From: Mycoavidus cysteinexigens_B
GTDB taxonomy: Bacteria; Pseudomonadota; Gammaproteobacteria; Burkholderiales; Burkholderiaceae
Reading direction: 5' to 3'
DNA: 64,000 nucleotides
Assembly (NCBI GenBank): GCA_031963465.1
Contig: JASSUG010000008.1
Span: forward strand, 78,144-142,143
In this document: in pieces, positions 18,329 to 27,468 of the stretch
Numbering within the stretch: the stretch's first letter is position 1
Layout of the letters: each line of letters begins with the position of its first letter
Notes under the pieces: generated by a model
Told to the model about the DNA's origin: nothing
Seen by the model: the letters and a program-made list of their open reading frames with translations, nothing else
The model's database searches: none
Position numbers and translations under genes: made by a program

Positions 18329-18871
18329 TTACCTAGTTGCCCTCACCGTCAAAATTGTTCCATCCGTCAACTTGATTGTTTTAGATCCGCCATTCGTTGG
18401 CAACGTAAAACGCACAATCTGATGATGCATGCGATCTTTGGGACAGCGCACTTTCTGGCCATTTTTCTTTTTCTCAATATAAGTCCCATGAGGCGCGTGC
18501 GCCCGAAACCCTAATTGAATTGTGGCAACGCCATCGTGCCCCACAATTGGAGCCAATCGCACTTTGGTCTGCCGTAGCATTGCATGCTCGCTATCGCGTG
18601 GCATATTTTCCCAGTTCGGGCATTGCCGGTCAATTGGCACAGCCCCGGTAGGCGGCACTGTCTTCCAAGTAAAATCATCGACTTCGCCTGAAGCAATCAG
18701 GCGCGTTTCTTGTGAATTGCCATACAGCTTAGAGATGACTTTGACGGTGTAATGAATCGGCGCATCAAGAGATTTTGGCATTTGGCCTAGCGCCAACTTA
18801 CTGGCGCCGACTAAAGCCAGGACTGAGAACATGAATACAACTTTGACTACTGTCGTTATCTGGTATTTCAT
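18329..18871 (-). CDS. Secreted small protein, DUF6013-like
   Basis: A 180-residue protein with an N-terminal signal peptide (hydrophobic FMFSVLALVGASKLALG) and a beta-rich mature part. Segments such as IHYTVKVISKLYGNSQETR and DDFTWKTVPPTGAVP resemble a Burkholderia family I recall as DUF6013. Two cysteines in the mature part may form a disulphide. It is likely periplasmic, with unknown role. It stands alone between tRNA-fMet and serB. Confidence 0.6.
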   Translation of the reverse strand: MKYQITTVVKVVFMFSVLALVGASKLALGQMPKSLDAPIHYTVKVISKLYGNSQETRLIASGEVDDFTWKTVPPTGAVPIDRQCPNWENMPRDSEHAMLRQTKVRLAPIVGHDGVATIQLGFRAHAPHGTYIEKKKNGQKVRCPKDRMHHQIVRFTLPTNGGSKTIKLTDGTILTVRATR

Positions 18872-18975
18872 CTGCCACTCCTGCTATGTTTATGACCCGT
18901 TTAATCACCTTGCGCATCGTCAAAATACAGCTTCCTGGATGATCGGCGCCGTCTCCTAAACCACTCACCAAGCAT

Positions 18976-19821
18976 TCATTCAAATAAGCGCAAGACTCCG
19001 TCTAACCCCGTAAAATTCAATGATACGTGTGCTGCCTGCCGCACTACTGGCTTTGCCCGAAAAGCGACAGACAAACCCGCGGGCGCCATCATCAGCAGAT
19101 CATTTGCCCCATCGCCGATCACGATCGCGCGGGAAGCTGTGATGCCCAACTCAGCGCAGACCTCATAGAGCCAGCGCCTTTTTACCTGAGCGTCAACAAT
19201 TTCACCGATCACCTCACCGGTTAGCTTACCATTACTCACGCCAAGCAAGTTCGCGTGCGCATAATCCAATCGCAGACGAGCTGTCAGCCGCTCGGTAAAA
19301 AAGGTGAAGCCACCCGACACTAACAGCGTATGCTTGCCCGCGGCTTGCACGCCAGCCAGCATCCGTTGCGCGCCTAGCGAGAGCTTTAAGCGTTTACGCC
19401 ATACTTGCTCCAGCACACTGGCATCAAGCCCCTTTAACAAAGCCACTCGGCGCCGCAGGCTCTCACCAAAATCACCCAGCTCGCCTCGCATGGAAGCCTC
19501 AGTGAGTGCCGTGACTTCAGCCTTAAGCCCACAAAAATCAGCAATTTCATCGATGCATTCGATGGTGATCAGGGTTGAATCCATATCCATCGCGACCAAG
19601 TCAAAATCAGCCAAAGACAGTGGCGGCAGGTAGGCTGCGTCAAGCTGGCGCTGCGCGCACCAGGCGGTGACTGCCGAGCGCCGAGCCAAATCTACCTCGA
19701 GAATACGCCCGGCATGGTCGTCAAGACGAATCGCCGCCACGCCACCGGCAAGTGCACGCACTTGCTCAAGATGGGCACTGAGCAGTGGCTGTGCGCTCTG
19801 GATAATAAGATTCACTGACAT
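18976..19821 (-). CDS. serB: Phosphoserine phosphatase SerB
   Basis: A HAD-family enzyme for the last step of serine synthesis. The nucleophile motif DMDSTLITIECIDEIADF is near residue 76. LLVSGGFTFFTERL and GDGANDLLMM are HAD motifs II and IV. Length 281 fits the beta-proteobacterial form with a short N-terminal domain. It is followed on the same strand upstream by metC, so serine and sulphur amino-acid genes sit together. Confidence 0.94.
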   Translation of the reverse strand: MSVNLIIQSAQPLLSAHLEQVRALAGGVAAIRLDDHAGRILEVDLARRSAVTAWCAQRQLDAAYLPPLSLADFDLVAMDMDSTLITIECIDEIADFCGLKAEVTALTEASMRGELGDFGESLRRRVALLKGLDASVLEQVWRKRLKLSLGAQRMLAGVQAAGKHTLLVSGGFTFFTERLTARLRLDYAHANLLGVSNGKLTGEVIGEIVDAQVKRRWLYEVCAELGITASRAIVIGDGANDLLMMAPAGLSVAFRAKPVVRQAAHVSLNFTGLDGVLRLFE

Positions 19822-19858
19822 TTAGCCTAACAATAATATAAGATGCACTGAAATTTAT

Positions 19859-21031
19859 TTAGCCGACCAAATGAGTCGAAATACTTCGTTCAAGATCTGC
19901 TTGCAAATCGCGCTCGTCTTCCAAACCAATAAAAAAGCGTACTAACCCGCCGCGATGGGACCAGCGCTTGGCGGATCGCATCGGCGCTACATCATAGGGT
20001 AAGGCCAAGCTAACCGCCCCTCCCCAACTAAACCCCAATTTGAAAAAGTGGAGCCCTTCAACAAAAGCATCTATTTGCGCTGGCGTATATTTTTCATTAA
20101 ACACTACCGAAAATAAGCCCCCCGCGCCACAAAAATCTCGCTGCCAAAATTCATAGCCTGGGCAATCAGGCAAGGCAGGATGCAACACCGTCGCCACCTC
20201 AGGCCGGGTTTTTAACCAGTGCGCCAAAGCCAATGCGCTGCGTTCATGGGCCGCATAACGGACCACCAAACTTGCCAGGCCACGCAACACCAGCGAGCAA
20301 TCATCGGCCGATACCCCAAAGCCCAGTTGGATACGAGCTTGCTTGAGCTTTAAATAAAGCGCTGCATCATTGGTTAAAGTGGCGCCCATCATGACATCGC
20401 TGCCGCCTGACTGATATTTAGTCAAGGCTTGCACTGAAATATCACAGCCCTGCTCAAACGGCTTAAAGGCAAGCCCGGCTGACCAGGTATTATCCAGCGC
20501 CGTGTAAATACCCCGGGCCCGAGCAACCTGAGTAATCGCGCGCACATCGGGTACTTCCATCGTCACCGAGCCCGGCGCTTCAAGCCAAATGAGGCGCGTA
20601 TTGGGTTGCACCAACTGAGCAATATCGGCGCCTATCAATGGATCATAATAACGTGCAGCAACGCCAAATTTTGCCAGCCAAGCGCCATGGTCACGATTGG
20701 GTGTATAGGCATTATCCGGGATCAGCAGATCATCGCCCTGCTGCAATAAACCATGATACACATTCACAATCGCCGCTAAGCCAGAGGGTTGTAATAACCC
20801 ATGGGCCGCGCCCTCCAGCTTAGCCAGCCGCTGTGCCAGAGCGCTCGAAGTGGGCGTTTCATTCAAGCCATAGCACCATTGTCCATCCTGACGCCAGTCA
20901 AGCGCGCGCAAGGCGGCCAGGTTTGGAAAGATAATCGTCGACGCACGCGCCACGGGCACCGGCACCGCTGCCCAGCCCGCGCTAATCTGGTCTTGCGTAT
21001 GCACGATAGCGGTTGGTAAACGAGTAGCCAT
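19859..21031 (-). CDS. metC: Cystathionine beta-lyase
   Basis: A PLP-dependent Cys/Met metabolism enzyme that splits cystathionine to homocysteine, pyruvate and ammonia. The PLP lysine is in VQALTKYQSGGSDVMMG, and the cofactor-binding LDNTWSAGLAF is present. Length 390 is typical of MetC rather than the longer O-acetylhomoserine enzymes. Assignment among MetC-like subgroups rests on motif and length only. Confidence 0.85.
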   Translation of the reverse strand: MATRLPTAIVHTQDQISAGWAAVPVPVARASTIIFPNLAALRALDWRQDGQWCYGLNETPTSSALAQRLAKLEGAAHGLLQPSGLAAIVNVYHGLLQQGDDLLIPDNAYTPNRDHGAWLAKFGVAARYYDPLIGADIAQLVQPNTRLIWLEAPGSVTMEVPDVRAITQVARARGIYTALDNTWSAGLAFKPFEQGCDISVQALTKYQSGGSDVMMGATLTNDAALYLKLKQARIQLGFGVSADDCSLVLRGLASLVVRYAAHERSALALAHWLKTRPEVATVLHPALPDCPGYEFWQRDFCGAGGLFSVVFNEKYTPAQIDAFVEGLHFFKLGFSWGGAVSLALPYDVAPMRSAKRWSHRGGLVRFFIGLEDERDLQADLERSISTHLVG

Positions 21032-21045
21032 TGATCACTCCTGCG

Positions 21046-22419
21046 TTAACTCGCTGTGCTACAGATTTCGCCCCATAAATCATGGCCTTGGGCGCCGGTA
21101 ATTTTTACCTCAACAAAGTCACCCGCTTGATACGCTTGAGAGGCTTTGGAAATCGGCTCAATATAAACTACACCATCAATTTCTGGCGCATCCGCAGACG
21201 AACGCGCCACCCCGCCGGCTTCATTCAGTTCATCCACTAAGACACGCAATGTCTGCCCCACCTTACGCTTGAGACGTTGCACCGAGACCGTCTCAGCCAC
21301 TTCCATAAAGCGCGCGCGCCGCTCATGGCGCACCGCATCGGGCAACGCCCCGGGCAATTCATTGGCAGTTGCACCGGTTACAGGAGAATAGGCAAAGCAC
21401 CCTACCCGGTCCAATTCAGCGGTGCGGATAAAGTCCAGCAAGGTTTCAAACTCGGCCTCCGTTTCCCCTGGAAAGCCGGCGATAAAAGTACTCCGAATGG
21501 TTAATTCAGGGCACATCGCGCGCCATGCTTGCACCCGCTCAAGCGATTTTTGCGCGTTGGCAGGACGTTTCATCCGTTTTAACACCGCCGGGTGCGCATG
21601 CTGAAACGGGACATCAAGGTAAGGCAGGATCCGTTGCTGCACCATTAGCGGAATCAGTTCGTCGACATGCGGATAGGGATAAACATAATGCAGGCGCACC
21701 CAGGCACCATACTGAGCCGCCAACTCGCCTAACGCCGTGGCGAGCTCAGTAATTCGGGTTTTGATCGGCCGGCCATTCCAAAAACCCATACGATATTTGA
21801 CATCAACGCCATAAGCGCTGGTATCTTGCGAAATCACGAGCAGTTCGCGGACCCCCGCCCGCAACAGATTTTCGGCTTCCAGCATAATATCTGCGACCGG
21901 CCGCGAGACTAAATCGCCCCGCATCGACGGGATGATACAAAAGGTACAGTGATGATTACAGCCTTCAGAGATTTTCAGATAGGCGTAATGACGCGGCGTT
22001 AACTTCACGCCTGCGGCCGGCACCAGATCAGCAAAGGGGTCATGCGGCTTTGGCAAATGCTGATGCACCGCCTGCATAACCTCGCCCAGCGCGTGAGGCC
22101 CGGTGACAGCGAGTACTTTTGGATGAATGTCTTGAATCAAAGAGGTGCCGCTTGCGCTTTTTTTCGCTCCCAAGCAACCCGTGACAATGACTTTACCGTT
22201 TTCGTGTAAAGCTTCGCCAATTGTATCTAGGCTTTCCTGCACCGCTTCATCGATGAAACCACAGGTGTTGACCACCACTAGATCAGCGCCAGCGTAGGTC
22301 GCAGAAATTTCATAGCCTTCGGCGCGCAATTGAGTCAAAATATGTTCGGAATCGACTAGGGCCTTTGGGCAACCCAGTGAAACAAAACCAACCTTAGGTG
22401 TAGAATGGGTAAGCGGCAT
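21046..22419 (-). CDS. rimO: Ribosomal protein S12 methylthiotransferase RimO
   Basis: A radical-SAM enzyme that methylthiolates an Asp of ribosomal protein uS12. The N-terminal UPF0004 cysteines are in SLGCPKALVDSE, VNTCGFIDEAV and VTGCLGAK. The radical-SAM cluster is GCNHHCTFC, with a C-terminal TRAM domain. The SLGCPK signature separates it from MiaB. It ends 14 bases before metC. Confidence 0.95.
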   Translation of the reverse strand: MPLTHSTPKVGFVSLGCPKALVDSEHILTQLRAEGYEISATYAGADLVVVNTCGFIDEAVQESLDTIGEALHENGKVIVTGCLGAKKSASGTSLIQDIHPKVLAVTGPHALGEVMQAVHQHLPKPHDPFADLVPAAGVKLTPRHYAYLKISEGCNHHCTFCIIPSMRGDLVSRPVADIMLEAENLLRAGVRELLVISQDTSAYGVDVKYRMGFWNGRPIKTRITELATALGELAAQYGAWVRLHYVYPYPHVDELIPLMVQQRILPYLDVPFQHAHPAVLKRMKRPANAQKSLERVQAWRAMCPELTIRSTFIAGFPGETEAEFETLLDFIRTAELDRVGCFAYSPVTGATANELPGALPDAVRHERRARFMEVAETVSVQRLKRKVGQTLRVLVDELNEAGGVARSSADAPEIDGVVYIEPISKASQAYQAGDFVEVKITGAQGHDLWGEICSTAS

Positions 22420-22536
22420 CGTATAGAATCAGGAGTAAAGGGATAAACCAACAAGAAGGACGCAGGATACAACAAAGAAAACATTAAGCCAAACTGATCG
22501 GCTCGAAGAATTGATGCAACCTAAAATTTCCACTAT

Positions 22537-22565
22537 TTGGTATAAACCTCCTTCCCTGTTAGAAT
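22537..22565 (+). promoter_or_regulatory. Promoter upstream of rnr
   Basis: TTGGTA and TAGAAT with a 17-base spacer, 21 bases before the rnr start. It lies in the divergent region between rimO and rnr. Confidence 0.5.
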
Positions 22566-22586
22566 ATCTCTATCTAGTTAGCAGCA

Positions 22587-25079
22587 TTGGATTTATTTGC
22601 TTCTTTCGCTTTTGCAGTTCTCATGCAAGAAAAACCTACCCACATAACAAAAAACATTAAATTGCCCTTGAATAAATTCCCTTATCCCATTCCAAGTCGC
22701 GAAGACATTCTTGGTGTGTTGCGAGCCACCACTGCGCCGCTCACGGCCCATGATATTGCTCAAGCACTCTCAGTCAAACCCTTAGAAGAGGAAGGGTTTC
22801 TGAAACGGCTAAACGCCATGGAGCGTGACCAGCAAATTGAAGCCAGCCAAGAGGGCTATTTTCAACTGGCTTCCTCCTCGACTTTTGTGGCCGGCCGCGT
22901 CCAAGGTCACCGCGATGGCTATGGTTTTTTAATTCGTGATGATGCGCAAGCCGATCTCTTTCTAAGCAATGCTGAAATGCAAAAGGTCATGCACAATGAC
23001 CATGTGCTCGCGCGCATGGTTGGCTATGACCGCCGTGGACGGCCTGAAGGGCATATTGTTGAAGTCACCAAGCGCGCCAATACGCATGTCACTGGCCGCT
23101 TGCTGAACGAAAATGGCGTCCTGGTGCTGGTGCCAGAAGATAAGCGCATTGGCCACGATATTGTGATTGCTCCGCAGGCTCATGGTCAGGCTAAAGCCGG
23201 TCAGGTGGTGAGCGTTGAGCTGATCGAATTTCCAAGCCGTCATGCCGCCCCCTTGGGGAAAGTTGTCGAAATCCTCGGTGAGATCGATGATCCTGGCATG
23301 GAAATTGAAATCGCCGTACGCAAACACGGGGTCCCCCATCAATTTAGCGAGGCGGCACTCGCTCAAGCTAAGAAATTACCCGAAAAAATACGCCCAACCG
23401 ATCTGCACGATCGCGTCGATCTACGCGATCTGCCACTCGTCACCATCGACGGTGAAGATGCGCGCGACTTTGACGATGCGGTCTATTGCGAGCCGGTCAA
23501 AGTCGGCCGCGGCAATGGTTTTCGGCTGCTGGTCGCGATTGCGGATGTCTCCCATTATGTCAAGCCAAACGATGCGCTTGACATCGATGCGCTGGAGCGT
23601 AGCACCTCGGTTTACTTTCCGCGCCGGGTGATTCCAATGCTGCCGGAAAAATTATCGAATGGCCTGTGCTCTCTTAACCCAGACGTAGATCGTTGCACCC
23701 TTGTGTGCGACTTAGTGATCAGCGCTCAGGGCGAGCTCCATGCGTATCAATTCTATCCTGCGGTGATTCATTCAGCAGCGCGCTTAACGTATACTGAAGT
23801 CGCCGCCATCTTAAGCAATACCAACAGCCTAGAAGCCAAAAACCGCGCTACCTTGCTGCCGCATTTACAACACCTGTATAGCGCCTATCAACTGCTGGCA
23901 AGCGCGCGTCATCAGCGCGGAGCAATTGATTTTGATACGGTCGAAACCTATATTGTGTGCAATGCGCTTGGCAAAATCGAGCAAATTGTCCCCCGCACAC
24001 GCAATGAAGCACACAAATTAATTGAAGAGTGCATGCTAGCCGCTAATGTCTGCGCGGCTGATTTCTTAAAACGCCATAAACACCCAGGGCTATACCGCAT
24101 CCATGACAGCCCGACCGAAGAAAAGCTCGCCAATCTACGGAGCTTTTTACGTGGCTTTGGGCTCTCGCTGGCAGGCGGCGATAAACCCCATGCCAGCGAA
24201 TATGCTGCGCTGATGGCACAAATACGTCTGCGGCCAGATGCGCAAATGCTGCAAACGATGCTGCTACGCTCCATGCAACAAGCCGTCTATAGCCCAGACA
24301 ATATTGGTCATTTCGGCTTAGCCTATGAAGCATATGCCCACTTTACTAGCCCGATTCGACGTTACCCCGATTTACTGACGCATCGCGCCATCCGAGCTGT
24401 GCTAAGCGGCAAGCGCTATCAACCCGCCCTATTACCGGCTACGCAGCTCAATACGGCACTGAGCAACCGTGCCCGCGCTTTACAAAACGAAGCCAGTAGC
24501 GCGCCGAAACCGCCACGCCAAGGCAAAGAAGCGATTTGGGAGTCGCTTGGCCTGCACTGTTCAGCCAATGAACGACGCGCAGATGAAGCCTCGCGCGATG
24601 TTGAAGCCTGGCTTAAATGTTATTTTATGCGCGATAAACTCGGCGCAGAATATGGTGGCATGGTCAGCGCAGTGACTTCATTTGGCATCTTTGTGCAACT
24701 CGATGCGCTGTTTGTTGAAGGTCTAGTGCATGTGACCGAACTTGGCTCGGATTATTTTCAATATGACGAAATCAAAAACGAATTGCGCGGCGAGCGTAGC
24801 GGCACTCGCTACCGGCTGGCCGATCGCGTACGCGTACAGGTAGGTCGGGTTGACCTTGACACACGTAAAATTGATTTTACGCTGGTGCAAGATCCTCCAG
24901 CTAAAACTTCTCGCAAGCTGCCAGCAGGCAAAACCACCAAAACGGTCCCTGCCAAAGCCGAGAAAAAGCCTAAAGCAAAAGTAACCCAGCCGGCAAAAAA
25001 ACAACCCGCTGAAACGCCTCGGCGCGCACCCCGCGGCAGCACCCAGGCTAGCTCAAAACGCCCGCGCAAAAAAACTTAA
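22587..25079 (+). CDS. rnr: Ribonuclease R
   Basis: A processive 3'-to-5' exoribonuclease acting on structured RNA and in tmRNA-linked decay. The order is an N-terminal winged helix (YPIPSREDILGVLRA), cold-shock domains (GRVQGHRDGYGFLIRDD), the RNB catalytic core (TIDGEDARDFDDAVYCE), S1 (GMVSAVTSFGIFVQLD) and a Lys/Pro-rich tail. The N-terminus here is longer than usual, and the ATG at 22623 is a possible alternative start. rlmB follows after 15 bases, as in many proteobacteria. Confidence 0.95.
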   Translation: MDLFASFAFAVLMQEKPTHITKNIKLPLNKFPYPIPSREDILGVLRATTAPLTAHDIAQALSVKPLEEEGFLKRLNAMERDQQIEASQEGYFQLASSSTFVAGRVQGHRDGYGFLIRDDAQADLFLSNAEMQKVMHNDHVLARMVGYDRRGRPEGHIVEVTKRANTHVTGRLLNENGVLVLVPEDKRIGHDIVIAPQAHGQAKAGQVVSVELIEFPSRHAAPLGKVVEILGEIDDPGMEIEIAVRKHGVPHQFSEAALAQAKKLPEKIRPTDLHDRVDLRDLPLVTIDGEDARDFDDAVYCEPVKVGRGNGFRLLVAIADVSHYVKPNDALDIDALERSTSVYFPRRVIPMLPEKLSNGLCSLNPDVDRCTLVCDLVISAQGELHAYQFYPAVIHSAARLTYTEVAAILSNTNSLEAKNRATLLPHLQHLYSAYQLLASARHQRGAIDFDTVETYIVCNALGKIEQIVPRTRNEAHKLIEECMLAANVCAADFLKRHKHPGLYRIHDSPTEEKLANLRSFLRGFGLSLAGGDKPHASEYAALMAQIRLRPDAQMLQTMLLRSMQQAVYSPDNIGHFGLAYEAYAHFTSPIRRYPDLLTHRAIRAVLSGKRYQPALLPATQLNTALSNRARALQNEASSAPKPPRQGKEAIWESLGLHCSANERRADEASRDVEAWLKCYFMRDKLGAEYGGMVSAVTSFGIFVQLDALFVEGLVHVTELGSDYFQYDEIKNELRGERSGTRYRLADRVRVQVGRVDLDTRKIDFTLVQDPPAKTSRKLPAGKTTKTVPAKAEKKPKAKVTQPAKKQPAETPRRAPRGSTQASSKRPRKKT

Positions 25080-25094
25080 TTTCTCTTCTACAGC

Positions 25095-25847
25095 ATGGCT
25101 CAACTCAAACTTCTTTACGGTTTTCACGCAATCACGGCACGGCTGCGGCATGACGCATCCACTATCACTGAAATCTTATATGATCCAAACCGCCGCGATC
25201 GGCGGATGCAGGATTTTTTAAATACCGCCACCGGCGTGCGGCTGATTGCAGCTGACGAAGGTAGGTTGCAAGGACTCGCCGGCACAGACCGCCACCAAGG
25301 CGTAGTCGCCCGCGTCACAGAAGTCTACCTGGCCCAGAACCTAGCCGAACTCCTCGATGGCATTAGCGGTTCAGCGCTCTTATTGGTGCTTGACGGCGTC
25401 ACTGATCCGCATAATCTTGGCGCCTGCTTGCGCGTAGCGAATGCAGCTGGCGCACAGGCGGTAATCGCCCCTCGTGATCGGGCAGTGGGACTCAATGCAA
25501 CCGCCGCCAAAGTAGCCAGCGGCGCAGCCGATATAACCCCTTATATTACGGTCACCAACCTAGCACGCGCCTTACGTGAATTAAAAGACGCCAATATTTG
25601 GGTGACCGGCACCGCGGATGACGCCCCCACCAGCCTCTATGAAACCAAACTTGCCGGTTCACTGGCGCTGGTCATGGGCGCAGAAAGCGAAGGCATGCGC
25701 CGCTTAACCCGCGAAACCTGCGATGAAGTGATGCATATTCCAATGGCCGGCACAGTTGAAAGTCTAAATGTATCGGTAGCCAGCGGGATTGCCTTATTCG
25801 AGGCGCGGCGGCAACGGATCATGGCGAACTCGGCACCCAAGCGCTAA
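25095..25847 (+). CDS. rlmB: 23S rRNA (guanosine-2'-O)-methyltransferase RlmB
   Basis: A SpoU/TrmH-family knotted methyltransferase for G2251 of 23S rRNA. The three SPOUT motifs are present: DPHNLGACLRVANAAGA, LVMGAESEGMRR and IPMAGTVESLNVSVASGIAL. Length 250 is normal. It is co-oriented with rnr, forming the common rnr-rlmB pair. Confidence 0.94.
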   Translation: MAQLKLLYGFHAITARLRHDASTITEILYDPNRRDRRMQDFLNTATGVRLIAADEGRLQGLAGTDRHQGVVARVTEVYLAQNLAELLDGISGSALLLVLDGVTDPHNLGACLRVANAAGAQAVIAPRDRAVGLNATAAKVASGAADITPYITVTNLARALRELKDANIWVTGTADDAPTSLYETKLAGSLALVMGAESEGMRRLTRETCDEVMHIPMAGTVESLNVSVASGIALFEARRQRIMANSAPKR

Positions 25848-25909
25848 AAAAACCATGGCCAATTCAACTCCCGTTAAATTATTTTAATTCTCTTTTTTGA
25901 TCTACCTCA

Positions 25910-26608
25910 ATGTCCCAGGACACCTTAAAACTTCTCGTTAGCCAAGCAGCGGCGGATTATGTGCTCGCCCACACACCAGAAGGGGCCGTGATCGGTATCG
26001 GCACGGGCTCAACCGCCAACCATTTTATTGACGTTCTGGCTGAGCGCAAAGTGTTTGGCAGCCGCTTTTCGGGGGCTGTATCGAGCTCAAATGCGAGCAC
26101 CTCGCGGCTGCAAATGCATGGGATTGAAGTACTCGAACTCAATCAGATCGAAACCTTACCGGTGTATATCGATGGTGCTGACGAGATCAATCATCATGGG
26201 CATATGATTAAAGGCGGTGGAGGCGCGCTGACGCGCGAGAAAATTATTGCGATGGTAGCCGAGACATTTATCTGCATTGCAGATGTCTCTAAACGCGTCG
26301 ATACATTAGGTCACTTCGCACTACCGGTTGAAGTTATGCCCCTCGCACGCAGCGCACTAAGTCGCAAGTTCCTCGCCTTAGGCGGTATGCCTGTATTACG
26401 CACCACCTCAAATAGCACGCCTTATCTGACGGATAATGGCAATCAAATTATTGATGTTCAGCACTTAAAGATCACTGACCCACTGACCCTCGAAGCGGAG
26501 ATTAACAGTTGGCCGGGGGTCGTGACCGTGGGACTCTTTGCCAAACGCCACGCAAACTTATGCTTATTAGCCAGCGCAGCGGGCATTGAGACCATTCAGT
26601 ACGCTTAA
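25910..26608 (+). CDS. rpiA: Ribose-5-phosphate isomerase A
   Basis: Interconverts ribose-5-phosphate and ribulose-5-phosphate in the pentose phosphate pathway. The substrate-loop motif GIGTGSTANHFID and the catalytic region DGADEINHHGHMIKGGGGAL are intact. Length 232 is typical. It converges on bamD with a hairpin between. Confidence 0.96.
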   Translation: MSQDTLKLLVSQAAADYVLAHTPEGAVIGIGTGSTANHFIDVLAERKVFGSRFSGAVSSSNASTSRLQMHGIEVLELNQIETLPVYIDGADEINHHGHMIKGGGGALTREKIIAMVAETFICIADVSKRVDTLGHFALPVEVMPLARSALSRKFLALGGMPVLRTTSNSTPYLTDNGNQIIDVQHLKITDPLTLEAEINSWPGVVTVGLFAKRHANLCLLASAAGIETIQYA

Positions 26609-26614
26609 AGAAGC

Positions 26615-26640
26615 GCTAGCGGCGACGGACAACCGCTAGC
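26615..26640. terminator. Hairpin between convergent rpiA and bamD
   Basis: GCTAGCGG pairs with CCGCTAGC across a ten-base loop. It is placed where both genes must terminate, although neither side has a clear T-run. Confidence 0.5.
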
Positions 26641-26653
26641 CAAGCCATACGCG

Positions 26654-27451
26654 TCACGAGTTAATCTTCAACTTGCTACCGCTATCCCGCAGATAGCGGC
26701 TCGCCGGGAAAGAGGCCTGCAAGACACGCTCAGCATCGTTAGCCAGTTTTGTTTGGCCAAGCGCTCGATAGGAAAGCACCATAATATGCAGTGCATCTTC
26801 GGTAGCCGGCGCGTTTTCGTATTGCTTAAGCGCTGCTTGCGCGCGATTCACCGCCGCAATATAAGCGCCCCGCCGATAATAGTAATCAGCAGTATGCACT
26901 TCGTGGGCCGCCAGGGCATTGACAATATAGCGCATCCGTTGCGCGGCATCTTGCGCATACGGGCTTTGTGGATAGCTCTCAACCACTATTTTGAAGGCGC
27001 TGTGTGAATCACGCATCGCCTTTGGATCACGCTCACTGATGTCTTGCCGGCTCAGGCGGCCGAATAAACCAAGCTCGTCATTAAAATTGATGACGCCCTT
27101 TAGATAATAAGCGTACGCAATGTTAGGATGATTCGGATGCAATTGAATAAAACGATTAACGGCCTGCAAAGCAGCAGCCGTTTCGTTATCTTTCCAGTGG
27201 CAATAAGCAACATTAATTTGAGCTTGCTGCACATACTCGCCAAACGGATCTCGGCCTTCTAGCGCTTCAAAATATTTCGCGCAACGAGCCCAGTCACCGC
27301 CGGTTAGCATTTCCTGGGCCTCCGAGTATAATTTTCCGTGAGACCAGGTTGTTGTTTCATCAATCTTTTCAGGTAAACCGCTACAGCCTGTCAAAATGGC
27401 CGCGATACTTCCTAAAAGAACCACTATTTTAAATTTATTCAGCACTTGCAT
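26654..27451 (-). CDS. bamD: Outer membrane protein assembly factor BamD
   Basis: A TPR lipoprotein of the BAM complex that folds beta-barrel proteins into the outer membrane. The signal KIVVLLGSIAAILTGCSG ends in a lipobox, and tetratricopeptide segments follow (GDWARCAKYFEALEGRDPFG). The open frame extends to 27568, but the ATG at 27451 puts the lipoprotein signal at the N-terminus and is chosen. Only 17 bases separate it from divergent rluD, so each promoter must lie inside the other's coding region. Confidence 0.93.
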   Translation of the reverse strand: MQVLNKFKIVVLLGSIAAILTGCSGLPEKIDETTTWSHGKLYSEAQEMLTGGDWARCAKYFEALEGRDPFGEYVQQAQINVAYCHWKDNETAAALQAVNRFIQLHPNHPNIAYAYYLKGVINFNDELGLFGRLSRQDISERDPKAMRDSHSAFKIVVESYPQSPYAQDAAQRMRYIVNALAAHEVHTADYYYRRGAYIAAVNRAQAALKQYENAPATEDALHIMVLSYRALGQTKLANDAERVLQASFPASRYLRDSGSKLKINS

Positions 27452-27468
27452 TTGCCTTTTCAATCTCA

